Source of the DNA: Neoceratodus forsteri
Taxonomy: Eukaryota; Chordata; Ceratodontiformes; Ceratodontidae
Direction of reading: 5' to 3'
DNA length: 64,000 nucleotides
NCBI GenBank assembly: GCA_016271365.2
Contig: CM028131.1
Coordinates: forward strand, 175,402,501 to 175,466,500
Below are positions 10,160-20,780 of this stretch, piece by piece; positions within the stretch are counted from its first letter, which is position 1, and every line of letters starts with the position of its first letter. A program made the position numbers and the translations under genes. The notes beneath the pieces are model-generated. The model saw nothing but the letters and a program-made list of their open reading frames with translations. It had not been told where the DNA came from and did not search any database.

Positions 10160-10961
10160 TGATAGCAGGAGAAGAAGCAAGTCAATTCTGGCAAGATATT
10201 GCTTGAGCATCCTAGCAAAGAAGGCATGCCTACACCTGGAAGGTCAGTCTAGGTTGTGGCAATTGACTGGCATAGATAGGAGGTATAGTGAGGAGATCAA
10301 GGAGAACTGGGGGGGGGGGTACCAGTAAGATGTGGTTGTGAAAAGGCTGGGCTTGCCAAGGTGGGGGGTTTATCATTGCACAGGGGTTTATACAGTGAGG
10401 CAAATGATACCAAAAGGTTGTGTGAAGTTGAGGTGAAGGATCGAGTGAGAGGTAACATGGGTAAGAGTAAGACTAGGTAAACGATCAGATATACCATGGT
10501 GATAGGAGAGGGAGGTGTTGCCCGGGGGTACAAGACTGTCATTGATGTACTAAGGGACTAAGCAAAATGTTCATGGGAGTACTATGTAAGCTCAGGGTGA
10601 GGTAAGGTGGGGTAAGATATCAGAGAAGGTACAACAATTACTCTTAGAAAGTTTAGGAGGCAAGGACAGAGGGGTGTGGAAAATGTGCACCATGATAATT
10701 GGTTAGACAGCACCTGGGGTGGGGCTTTCAGGGCAAAAAGCCCATTTAAAGAGTGCCAGGGTGGGTGAGGGTAGGCAGGAGAAAATTCTACACACATCAA
10801 ATAATACAGTAAATAGGATGTAGCTAAGGCGTACAGAAAACAGACTGAGAGAAGCAGCCTGATGGGTGGAGAAATCACTCAGCCAATAGCAGCTGCTACC
10901 CAGTAGAATAACCAATTGCGGCCAAAGTCCGAATACAAAAAGACAAATGGAGGTAGCAGCT

Positions 10962-11245
10962 TTCAAAGTTCCAAGTTCCAGGTTTCAAGTTTATTGCAGG
11001 AAAACTCCATTGAGCAAGCTCATTTACAAGGAGATCTTAATACATGAAGGTGAAACAGTAACAGTTTTACAAAAATGAGGGGTACTAAAACAGGCTAACA
11101 TAAAGTAGGGTACATACATTGCATAGAACAAAGGGATTGGTACATCATAATAAACAGTCCAAAAAAAAAATGCCAGCACAGTCCTCGAAAAAACTGGTAG
11201 CTATATTGCTAGGCAAACGCTAAGCTGTGTGCCCATGGAACTATG
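10962..11245 (-). mobile_element. L2-like LINE 3' end
   Basis: It matches 3549-3860 block by block (TTTCAAGTTTATTGCAGGAAA, GAGCAAGCTCATTTACAAGG, ATAAAGTAGGGTACATAC, GCTATATTGCTAGGCAAA). It is 3' UTR only, in minus orientation, and abuts the 5' end of L2-A on its left and an R1 fragment on its right. Confidence 0.7.
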
Positions 11246-11249
11246 ATTT

Positions 11250-11345
11250 GCTTTAACAGTTTGTGGTGAGCGCCAAAGCTTTCCTACTCCCAACAGTTTG
11301 TTGTGAGTGCAAAAGGTTTCTTGCTCCAATAATCCTGTACAAGGT
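11250..11345 (+). repeat. Dispersed repeat R1, partial, tandem
   Basis: CTTTAACAGTTTGTGGTGAG occurs at 11250 and AACAGTTTGTTGTGAGTGC again at 11294; the second runs on to CTCCAATAATCCTGTACAAG. This is the first 60-70 bp of R1, present twice in a row. Confidence 0.7.
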
Positions 11346-12540
11346 CACATCATCCTAGTGGCTCCTTCTTTTCTCCAGTCTTTTTTGCTCACAGTTCTCC
11401 CTCTTTTAATGCCAGGCGACACCCTGACAGGCCACATGTGTGCATAGCAATATCCCTGCAGAGGAAAAGCTCCCAGGCTCACTGCTGCAGTTGCTGTTCT
11501 GGCGTAACCTGGCACACATTCCAGCCTGATTGTGAGCACTTCCACAAGACAGTGCTGCCACAGCCCCCTTGGCTGCTTGAACTAGCTCCAGCGTCTACTT
11601 CTGGACCTGGGTCACTGACAAGGGCATGCAGTACAACACACATATCAGGCCATGGGGTAGCACTCTTTGTTATGTTTCTAACTCTGGCAAACCAGGTTTC
11701 TTTTTTCAGTGGGAAGACATTTTAGTTGCCTCTCTAACGTACTAAGGTATGCAAAAAACACTTTTTTTCATTGTACTGACTGAGCTGGGCTACACTAAAG
11801 CACCTGCACTTAGTTCAATTGAGAAAACAGACAACAAGAAGTTGCATTTGCTGCTCTGTGTAGCTGATTGAAAAAAAGCAGTGCACTAATGACCATTTAT
11901 CACTCTAAGCAGTCAGTAAAGGCAGTCAAATAACAAAAGGGATTGATTTGAGGAAACTAACAGTATCTGGAATGGGAAAGGAATAGGTTAAAAGCAAACA
12001 AGTGAATCACAAATCCCCAGGTTGTATCCCACCACCTCTAGGTGAGCAATCACAATCCCACAACTATCCCTACTGGTGCCTGAGTTAACCTTACAGTCCC
12101 TCTGGGAGCTCCCAGTTTGTGCTTGCACACAGTCTGGAGGTTTAAGCCTGTTCCAATGAACCTTGTTATGGTACCATTACAGTAAGGTGTCTTTGGATTT
12201 CAATAAAGGCTTTAACACAAAAAGCAGCGGTACTTTCTTGCAGTTGCTCCTGGCTTGAACAATCTGTATTTTGGGCATTGATTTGTAGTTGCATGAGAAG
12301 CCCAACTACCCCTGACAACAGAAGGGTCTGGCTCTGTTTCTGTACTCATAATCTTCAATTACTGCAGAGATGCTGGCTCCTTTGGGTCATCTCCCTCTAG
12401 ACAAGCAGATGCAAGCTATGTCAAGGTGCAGGGAACCAAATGCACTTTCAGTGGCAAGGGGTGCAGGCTGTGATGAATCTGTTTCTCTTCAGCCCATGTG
12501 GGATTTACCTTCACCTAGCACTCCCCTCCTGAGTAATGGG
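11346..12540. other. No gene recognised
   Basis: I find no shared repeat and no protein motif that I trust. At 12188-12218 a short frame reads SLDFNKGFNT, which resembles RT motif A and may belong to the RT fragment that follows. The spacing is too long for an undisturbed RT. Confidence 0.4.
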
Positions 12541-12930
12541 CAGAGATAAGTATAATCAATAATAATGTGGGTGTCCACCAAGGCTACATCTTAGTCCTGC
12601 TATTGTCCTATTTGTATTTGAATGCTATCATAACGCATTCACATGACTCAGACTTTCATTCACCTAAGGTAACAAATAAATCCATCAGTTTACTGTCATA
12701 TGCGGACGAGGCTGTCCTGATTTCAACATCACTGTGGTGCTTACAATGGAAAAGTAAATAGGTGTGCGGAAATATGTTTAGTCAAATATCTTTGAAGTCA
12801 CCAAAATACAACTCAGCTATTAGTCATTGGGAGTCACAGCAAAGATAAATACAAGACATATACTATACAAGGGAAACCTATTGCTACTCAGCCTTCATAA
12901 GATGATCTTGGAATAGGGTCTGCAAATAAT
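12541..12930 (+). pseudogene. Non-LTR reverse transcriptase fragment (YADE variant)
   Basis: The frame at 12567-12761 reads GVHQGYILVLLLSYLYLNAI and, after a variable stretch, KSISLLSYADEAVLIST. This corresponds to motif B' (VPQG-like) and catalytic motif C (YADD) of a non-LTR RT; the second Asp is Glu here. A shifted frame continues with TQLLVIGSHSKDKYKTYTIQG. The style YADDAVLLS differs from CR1 and L2 in this window, and I cannot place the clade. The C-terminal fragment at 16165-16470 may be the rest of the same element, separated by HP2. Confidence 0.6.
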
Positions 12931-12999
12931 TTAAAGTGAAACAGACATTTTGATATGTAAAACAAAAATTAAGAGAATAAATGATTTATGAATAAATAT

Positions 13000-15300
13000 G
13001 GAAGTTACTCCATATCAGGCTCACTTACAGTCTTGAACACAAAAATAACAAGCATTTGTCAATGCCTTATGTTTGCTTGCTTGCATTGGCATCAATAGTG
13101 CAGGAGTTAGAGAAAATGCATAATAGGAATGGCAGTGAAGTATAGAACTGATGCCAACCCCACCCCCACCCTGCAGAGACTGACAGGAGTTGGGGTGTGC
13201 CTTTGGGTCATCGGCGATAACACTCACACCATTTCACCTCACCCTACCCAGAAGACACTGACAGGTGTTGCTGTGTGCCTTGGGGTCTTCAGGCCTTATG
13301 CTCACCCCATTCCATAAGGAAATATGTTGAGCTGGGTGCTGTATAGGAGAATGAGGTGAACACTGGGGCCAAAGACCCCAAGGCACACCTCAATGCCTGT
13401 CACTGGCTGCAGGATGAGGGTGGAATGGTGTGAACATTATGGCCTACGATCCTAAGCCACACCCCTGATGCCTGTCAGTCTCTACAGAGTAGGGCATTAT
13501 GGTTGGAAACCCTAACACTCCAGCTATTTGTTGGTATTTTCACTCCAGATTTTCAAAATGAGATTTTTGTGACCCCACTTCATGAACAGTGGCACTGTAA
13601 TTTCATTATTCAATCCCAAAAGGTGGTTTCACACAGCGACTGTGCCATTTGGCGCCACAGGTGTGAAAACAAATTTCTGGCAGGATGTGAAAAATAATAG
13701 CTATACTGTTCATGAGGTGGTGTGAAAAAATGGCAATGTTGAAAATCTGGCGTGAAAATATGAAAAATTGGCGAAGTTTCAAATGTTCTTAGAAACTGCG
13801 CAACGCATGCTGTAACGCAATAATTTTTTGGAATATTTTCACTAAATTTTCAACATGGGCATTTTGAACCTCTCCTCATGAACTTTGGCACTGTAATTTT
13901 GTTAATCTGTCCCGAAAGCTGATTTCCCACAGTGACCGTGCCATTCTGTGCCACAGGTGTGAAAACAACTTTTAGGAAGGATGTGAAAAATAACAGCTAT
14001 ACTATTCATAAAGAGGTGTGAAAAAATGGCAATGTTGAAATCTGGAGACAAAATATAAAAAACTGGTGAAGTTACGAGCGTGCGTAGAAACTGTGCAATG
14101 CATACTCGTAATGCAGTCATTTTCTGGAATTCTTTCACCAAATTTGCAACATGGGCTTTTTGAGACCTCCCTTCATGAACAGTGGCACTGTCATTTCATA
14201 ATCAATCCCAAAAGGTGATTCCACACAGCTATCACAAAATCACCTTTCAGGCGCGAGAAACTAAAAGACAGTGACATGTTCATGAGGTGGAGTCCCAAGA
14301 ACCCCATGTTGAAAATATGGGGCCAAATTAAAAAAAACTGGCTGAGATATCATCCTAAGTTGACACCCTCCCATTGCCTCCCATTATAAAGCTTACTGTC
14401 ATTCCTTCAGTTCGCAGTTCAGCTTTGAAGAGTGCAGTCGTGTCCCAGTTCAGAAAAGATCACAGCTTCCGACCCGGAGGGTAAGTATGGGTATGGGGGG
14501 GGGGGAGGGAGCAGAAGGAGGGTGAGATGGGGAGGGGACAAGGGATGAAGGAGACAGTGGTGGACTGTTTTCTTGTTTGCAGAGGGAAAAACAAAAGACC
14601 ACGAGGAAGGTTTTTCAGTTGCAGCTTACACACAAAAATAGGCACACTGGATGGGCTCCCAGTGTGCCTGATCTCGGGGGATGTTGACACAAGGATTTGA
14701 ACACCCCAATATTGGCAAGGCATATAGACAGGTGAGGGGGCGTGTATCTGACACTGAGAGTAGGCATCCCGGTGTCAGAAAGAAAAGGAGAAACTGTTTA
14801 ACTAGAAAATACACACTAAAAGGAAAGACACACTAAGGGGGGGATGCTGACACAGAGATTGGGCACCCTGATGTTGACTTTTTGGGAGTGTGTGGTGGGA
14901 GACAGGAGCTGCCACGTTATGGCATGCCACATAATGTGATGGGGAACATGCTGACATGAAGATTAGGCACCCCAGTGTAGGCTTTCTGGGGATTGTGTGG
15001 TGGATGGCAGGAGCCACCATATTTATTGAAATGTTTCACCAGGAAAGGCATGTAATGGAGGCATGTTATCTGCCACTGCAGTGATGAGTCTGTCTCTGAT
15101 TGCAGCGTCAGATTCGTTTCAACTCTGTGACTCTCTCTGAAACTGCTGTCATTGGCAGCATGCTCGCCGGTTGGCGGCTGAGGGATGCACCCACTAAAGC
15201 ATCCTCTGCATTCGCCACAACACTGACACACCTCTGAAATGTACTACTACCACAAGATGTTGCTTGCACATGCACGCAAACCAGCATAAAAATGACAATT
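13000..15300 (-). mobile_element. HP2: composite non-autonomous element with hairpin array
   Basis: Read left to right: a terminal block (AACAAGCATTTGTCAATGCC at about 13050); a region with CACCCCATTCC and AAGACCCCAAGGCACAC blocks (13130-13520); three tandem hairpin units (13545-14340); a G-rich segment (14440-14540); spaced AGTGTGCCTGAT and GGCACCCCAGTGT blocks (14640-15000); and an outer block (TTGCTTGCACATGCACG to CATAAAAATGACA, 15255-15292). The reverse order is found at 32450-34930 (HP4), which fixes both ends approximately. No frame resembles a transposase. It lies between two RT fragments that could be halves of one LINE. Confidence 0.65.
13545..14340 (+). repeat. Tandem hairpin units in HP2 (about 294-bp period)
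   Basis: The left-arm marker (ATTTTCAACATG or close) lies at about 13553, 13846 and 14140, a spacing of 293-294 bp. In each unit the left arm (ATTTTCAA..., CTTCATGAACAGT) is matched by an inverted right arm (ACTGTTCATGAGG..., ATGTTGAAAATCTGG). In unit 1 the arms are 13549-13615 and 13690-13760. Spacers contain a second inverted repeat around GAGCGTGCG/CGCATGC. No coding potential is evident. Confidence 0.75.
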
Positions 15301-16090
15301 TTATATGCATAGGGCATGGTTGATACTTTCTCTTTCGAGATTGTACTTAAACTATATAGAGTTACCCTTAATATACCAAACTGTGTTCCACCCACATCTT
15401 CTGGGCAGAGCTAGATCAGTTCTCCTTGCCTACACTAATTAATGAAAGAATTATTATTTTTCTTATGAACTGCATTATATGCCAGTTAATTGTCTCCATA
15501 AGATTTCATATGGAAGAACAAATTGAGTATTCAGATAAGGGTTTTATTTCCCATATTTAGAGTTGATAACAATGCTAAAAAAAAAGAACACTATTTCCAG
15601 AACATCAGAGGGTCATCTGGCAGGAGATAGGATTAGTGTCCCACAGACAGCTCTCTTCCTCGGGGGGTGGCGGGGTGTTGTGGTTCCTGAGCGATTAACA
15701 GTGAGACTGGGTGCACAGCAGCCAGTACCAACATTCAAAGGGTGGAGGTGATAAGGCAACATCTGTGGGTCTGGTGGGAGCACCCTGACCTGTGCTGACA
15801 TCATTGCATGTCTGTGCCTCCCAAAGGGTGGAATCTAAGGGGAACTCCTGGGCCCAGCATACAATGAAGCCCGGAACTCCCACTCGAATGATGCCTAGGT
15901 GTAGCCTCCAGCTGGGAATCAGGCTGATCATGGTCTCCCAACAGGGAGTCCTGCCACAGGGGGCATGCTGTGGACCTCCTAGACTGGGCAGCCCTGGCGG
16001 GGGGGGTGCAAGGTGGTGGGTCATGGCACTGGTGAGGGGTAAATCCCCACTCTTAACCTGGGAGATAAAAGAGTCTAAAAAAACACTATT
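15301..16090. other. No gene recognised
   Basis: Overlapping frames at 15613-16097 on both strands arise from GC-rich sequence and show no family motif. No repeat is shared with the rest of the window. Confidence 0.45.
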
Positions 16091-16159
16091 CCAATAGGTT
16101 TAGGATATGTCTTGATGGATAAGTACAGAACTCCAAAGGAGGAATTAGACATTTCAATT

Positions 16160-16475
16160 AAACAATGATGCAGGGGTATTGCTGCAAAACAAGGTTATTG
16201 AAGCTGTTTGAAAGTAAAATATATCTCACATATAAAGCTCTTAAAAATACATTCAATAGAGAATTTTATCTCTCATTTATTAAAGAAAAACAAACTAGAT
16301 CCATATTTACCAGCTTTAGATGCAAGCTATCTAAAAGCCATTACTTATTCTTTAAACAAAAGAGAGAAGGCTGTAATTCACCAGACTCTAAATGTACAAT
16401 ACAGCCTTTGGATAACTTAAGCCATGTTGTTCTTCATTGTCCAATTTCTAATGATAAAAGAGATAACTGATTGAA
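16160..16475 (+). pseudogene. LINE C-terminal fragment with Cys/His end
   Basis: The frame at 16165-16470 contains IYLTYKALKNTFNREFYLSF and ends DNLSHVVLHCPISNDKRD. The ending resembles the SHVLLHCPxY...R segment that closes several non-LTR RT proteins, with an upstream Cys pair (CNSPDSKC). EN and RT are not adjacent. It is in the same orientation as the RT at 12541-12930 and may be its C-terminus. The clade is not determined. Confidence 0.55.
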
Positions 16476-16564
16476 TGATTTGTTGCATGAAATGTATATA
16501 TCATCAGGATATGTTATTATCTCACTGTTTACTTCCCATGGTGAAGCTGTTCTGAAAAAATCTG

Positions 16565-16685
16565 ACCAGTGGCACAGAGGGCTGACACGCTGAGTGCTTT
16601 AACTGCTGCCACACCAGTGACCTGGGTTCAGAAATGTACCCAGGATGCTCGGGTTGACCGGGGAGTGAAAAATTGAATGCCCCAT
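16565..16685 (+). repeat. Possible tRNA-derived SINE head
   Basis: GTGGCACAGAGGGCTGAC resembles a pol III A box region, and CTGGGTTCAGAAATG 50 bp downstream resembles a weak B box. No TSD or tail was found, so this is tentative. The flanks (16475-16565 and 16685-17020) hold nothing I can name. Confidence 0.3.
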
Positions 16686-17019
16686 GACTGCACTCCTCTT
16701 CCAGCTGGGGAGGTCTGTCATCTCAGCCTTTGACTGCCACCAGGTGGAGGCCTGGCACTAGTGCAGTACATAAAGAAACAAATAGGGAGGACTGAGGTTC
16801 CATAGTGCATGTGTGCCTCCGCACGCATGCACCTATGTGCCACTGTGGCTGGGGACAAGGGAGAAAATGGAAAGTGGGGGACATGCAGTCTTCATGAAGC
16901 CCTGTACGCTCACCCTCAGCTGACAACATCACCCTGCCATGGGGTATCTGGGTTTGTGTATAGGGAGAAGGATGGATCTCTCCCTCCTAGCCTTACCACA
17001 GAAGGCAGTCCTTGGGAGA

Positions 17020-17940
17020 CTTATTTTATTTATTTATTTATAGAAAGATATTTACCAGGAAATACATACTGAGCCATAAAGCTCATTCCCAGATGTGTCC
17101 AGGAGAATGGGGGTGGGAATAAATACTGTACATAGCATAAGCAAAGTGCAGTAATCTGATAAGCAAAAGGCACAGCTATGTACAGTATATGCAGTAAGGT
17201 AAATGGCAAATTGCTAAACAAGAAAGATAGATTGGCAAGGAGGAGAAAAGGGGGGTAGGGAGTGGGGAGGCTGAAGAGGATGAAAGGAAAGTGTGAATAG
17301 ATTGGAGGTAGTAGTGAAGGGGAGGGAGGAGATAAGGAGGAAAAGAGTTGAAGGGAGGAAGGTAGTGGATGGAGAGGGAGGGAAAAGGAGGGGAAAAAGG
17401 GAAGAGGAAGAGTGAGGATGTTAAAATATTTAGTAGTAGTAGTACAGTAGCTTGGGGACTGGCAGCGGATGGGGAAAGAGAAAGTGGGGCAAGACATTAG
17501 ACTAAGGGCAATTGCAGGTGGGAGACGTATGGGCTTGGAATAACAAGGAAAGAGAGTGTTTAGAGGAGGCAGGGTGAATCGTAACTGGAAGAGAGTTCCA
17601 GATTTTAGGAAAGTGGTATGAGAAGGCATTCTGTCTTACAAGGGATTTACAAGAAAGGAACATTATGGAGTGATGGCTTGAGTTACATAGAGAGTAAGAG
17701 GAAGGAGGCATAGGGGAGAGAAGAGAACTGAGATAAGGGGGGAGGGAGGACAGCCAGAATTTAGAGATGAAGGAAGCACAGTGGGTGAGGCAGTGATCTA
17801 CCAAGGAGGGGAGGAAGAGATCACGGTACAGAGAACAGTGGTGAGTACAGGAAGGACAGGACAAGGCAAACTATCAGAAGGAGTGAAAGAGGGGATCCAG
17901 TCTGGCAAAAGTGGACTTGGGTGCAGCACTGAAACTGTGT
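17020..17940 (-). mobile_element. L2-C family 3' fragment
   Basis: The tail (CAGTATGTATTTCCTGGTAAA then ATAAATAAATAAATAAA on the minus strand) matches the L2-C tail at 58755-58796. The C-terminal protein region in several frames reads SAAPKSTFARLDPLFHSF, HHCSLYRDLFLPSL and AFSYHFPKIWNSLPVTI, each aligning with 58030-58400. The 3' UTR (17220-17420) is a purine tract on the plus strand. It is truncated 5' near 17940, before the RT core. Confidence 0.8.
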
Positions 17941-18374
17941 AAACATATAAACAAAAAGGACTTCAGTGGATGAATAATGGAGGAGGGGAGTGCCAGCTAG
18001 GGGGAGCAGAGACACGGCTGATAGCCCATCCACACAGAACCCAAGGGAGAAAAAAACTTTATAAAAAAAACACTTAGTGTTTTTTTTCTGCAATTCACAT
18101 TTGGTAATCCCTGTGATCAACAGTCAGCATTTTATATCACCTACAATAGGGGCCTAATCTAGATTAGAGATTATCTTTATTACATCATGGGGTGTAGGTA
18201 ACCAGATCCAAACCCCAATGTAACTGGGTTTTCATAGCAAAGAATCTTGACTATTTTTGAATTCTTATGGTTCTTGGGGTTATCATCCTAATGACCTCAA
18301 TGTGGCAGGGCAGTGTGACAAAACAGTGGGTACGGCCAGTGGGACACTGGGATGTGTAAGGAGAAGTATATAAA
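17941..18374. other. No gene recognised
   Basis: No motif or shared repeat was found. An inverted pair of A and T runs around AACACTTAGTGTT sits near 18070. Confidence 0.45.
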
Positions 18375-18960
18375 GTAGGATAAGAGGTGGTGTTGCCATC
18401 GTATTACTCACTGGTGAGAAACCCCACATGGAGAATTGTGTCCAGTTCTGGAGGCCATACCTCAAAAAGGACATAAACAGGGTGTTGGCAGTCCAGCGGA
18501 GTGCAACTAAAATGGTGCAGAGGATAGACTGAGGGATCGCAGCATGTATACCCTAGAAGACAGGATAGTGAAAGGGGACATGATAGAGATCTACGAGTAG
18601 CTCACAGGGGTGAACAGAGTACAGGAGGGGAGGCTTCTTCAAATGAGGAAGAGAATCAGAACCATAAGGCATGCGATGAAGCTGTGGGGGTTAAGAGAGA
18701 TGTGAAGGAGTACTACCCCACTGAAAGAGTGGTAGATACCTGGAAAAGACTTCCAGCAGAAGTGATTGAGGTGAAAACAGTAGGACACATCAAGCATGTG
18801 TGGGCCAGACATAGGAGAATATTAGTAAATAGGCAGGGAGGAGGGATGGCACCAGAGACCAGTTAGGGTCTGCAGAGACAGACTAAGCAGGGACAATCTG
18901 GGCAGACTGGATGGGCCAAGTGGTCCTTTTCTGCTGACAAATTCTATGTTTCTATGTTTC
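18375..18960 (+). mobile_element. CR1 LINE, 3' end (same subfamily type as CR1-D)
   Basis: The coding trace begins at the LPLYYSLVRPH-like block in broken form (GAAACCCCACATGGAG), then SMYTLEDRIVKGDMIEI and LTGVNRVQEGRLL, then a 60-residue open frame (18684-18866) that includes a TERVVDTWKRLPAEVIE block. The 3' UTR ends CAGACTGGATGGGCCAAGTGG ... TCTATGTTTCTATGTTT, a CR1 octamer tail. Several stops are present, and it is 5'-truncated after the RT core. Confidence 0.8.
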
Positions 18961-19199
18961 ACAGGGGTTTACTACATGATAAAAGTGTTAAAAAATGGTA
19001 ATATGCTAACTAAACCTAGAAACATGGAATATTTACCAGATGCATAACAATACAAACTTAGCAGTCAACATCCCTTTTGCAGCATTTGTAATGCATTGTT
19101 ATTCCTTACTTTTTTATAATGTAGTGGCTATAACAGTAGTATGTCTGATTTTACAATAAGAAGTACTTTCTTTAGAATCATCCTTGTGATTTTACAAAA

Positions 19200-20780
19200 T
19201 ATATGCTATTTTTAGGGCTGTGGGTGAAGTCTACAGCCATTTTGTGATTGTAGCTCTAAAAACAGCTGATCGTGGAACCTTCCATTAGACTTTCGGAAGT
19301 ATCCTTCTGAAAGTCCAACGGAGCTTGAAACACTATGCCACGACTGGCCACAATCGAATACCAGCCGCACTGTTTCAGCTGTTACTTCCGCATTCTGTGG
19401 TGTGAACTGCACATCTGCAACTTGCGCGCATGCGCAGTTCTGCTGCTACCATCATATTGTGAAGGGCAAAATGCCATTCGCTGCAACTACACATGTGCAA
19501 GTGCTATGCATGTGCAGTTGCATCACTGCCACCACCAGCACCGGCAACAAAGAAAACACGCCAACATCAGAATCCCTAGTCCACATGTCCGCATTATGAA
19601 GCCCCCCCCCCCACTCATGTGGCACACTGGGAGTCCACTCCAGTGTGCCCAAATGTTTTTGTATCTCTGCCTGCATTGGGGTCCCCAATCCCCATGTCGG
19701 TATTATGCTTCCCACTCATGTGGCACCCTGGAAACCCACCCCAGTGTGCCCAAATGTCTGATTTTTCTTTTGTTTACTTGTAAATAAAGAAAACAGTCAT
19801 CTGACATGTTTTTCCATTTTTGTTTTAATCTGTAAAAAAGAAAACGGCCCCTTGTCATCACCCCAGTCCCCTACCCCACCCTCCCACCAAGCACCCACCT
19901 CCCCTTGCACCCCACCCCATTCTTATCTCCAGAGGTCGGCGCTGTCATCTTCTCTGGGACTAGGACATGTCTGCACTCTTCAAAGATGAACCGCAAACTA
20001 AAGAATCAAAGGTAAGCATGCTATAATGCCATTCAATAGGGTTTTCAACTTATTTTGATAAATAAGCCATTTTTTTGGAATTTTGACCCCAAATTTTCAA
20101 CATGGGGTTCTTGGGTGCCCACCTCATGAAAACTTTCACCGTCATTTCATTACTTGATCCCGAAAGGTGATTTTACAGTCGCCGTACATAATCATCTTTT
20201 GGGACCAGTTCACAAAATAACAGTGGCACTATTCATGAGGTAGAATCCCAAAAATCCCGTGTTGCAAACTTGGTGAAAAAATCCACAAAATGACTGCATT
20301 ATAAGTGTACATTGTACAGTTTCTATGCACGCTCCTAACTTTGCCAATTTTTTATATTTTACCTCCACATTTTAACATTGCCATTTTTTCACACTACCTT
20401 TTAAACAGTACAGCTATCATTTATCACATCCTGCCCGAAACATGTTTTCACACCTTTTGCACAGAATGGCATGGTCAAACTGCAAAATCACCTTTCAGGA
20501 CAAGTGATCAAAATGAACAGGAACTCTTCATGAGGAGAGGCCCCAAAAAGGCCATGTTGAAAATCTGGTGCAACACCTTCAAAAAATGGCCAAGTTACAC
20601 CTGGCCATTCAATAATTTCTACACACGTGTAACTTTGCTCACTTGGCAGCTCATCACAGCCCTATTGGCTCTGGCCAAAGCTTGCTTAAATATGGTAGTA
20701 TGGACCTTAAGTCAGCTGTTTTTTATGAAATATGAAATATTATTGTTGTATTTACTTTTTCTATTTTAAGATTAATATTT
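19200..20780 (+). mobile_element. HP3: composite hairpin element, shorter copy
   Basis: It shares with HP4 the spaced blocks CTCATGTGGCACACTGGGAG / CCAGTGTGCCC (19610-19755), the ACCTCCAGAGGTCGGCGC-like segment (about 19930), GTCTGCACTCTTCAAAG (19970) and two hairpin units with left-arm markers at about 20091 and 20368. It lacks the terminal region with CACCCCATTCC blocks found in HP2 and HP4. The left limit is uncertain. The 154-residue frame at 20305-20769 lies mainly inside the repeat and is not a gene. Confidence 0.55.

Larger units (their letters stand above)
5528..10960 (-). mobile_element. L2-A: near-full-length, decayed L2-like LINE
   Basis: Read on the minus strand, the element runs from its 5' region (about 10960) through a 2A-like motif (10133-10159), EN (about 10050-9150), linker (to about 8630), RT (7660-6396) and a purine-rich 3' UTR to the tail AATAAATAAATAAACTTGAA at 5530-5550. 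A plus-strand L2 fragment (7660-8628) interrupts the EN-RT linker; L2-A linker homology resumes on its far side. Every domain is cut by frameshifts and stops. EN plus RT with (AAATA)-type tails and no poly(A) fits L2-like clades. It lies head-on against another L2 tail at 10962. Confidence 0.8.

Noticed and set aside
12541..12930. Penelope-type or retroviral RT
   Set aside because: GVHQG and YADEAVLIS spacing and the following TQLLVIG block fit a non-LTR RT better.
19335..19787. 150-residue plus-strand frame as a possible gene
   Set aside because: It lies across the GC-rich blocks of HP3, is rich in His and Cys by composition, and has no start context or homology that I recognise.
20305..20769. 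154-residue frame as a host exon
   Set aside because: Most of it falls in hairpin units that recur elsewhere in the window.
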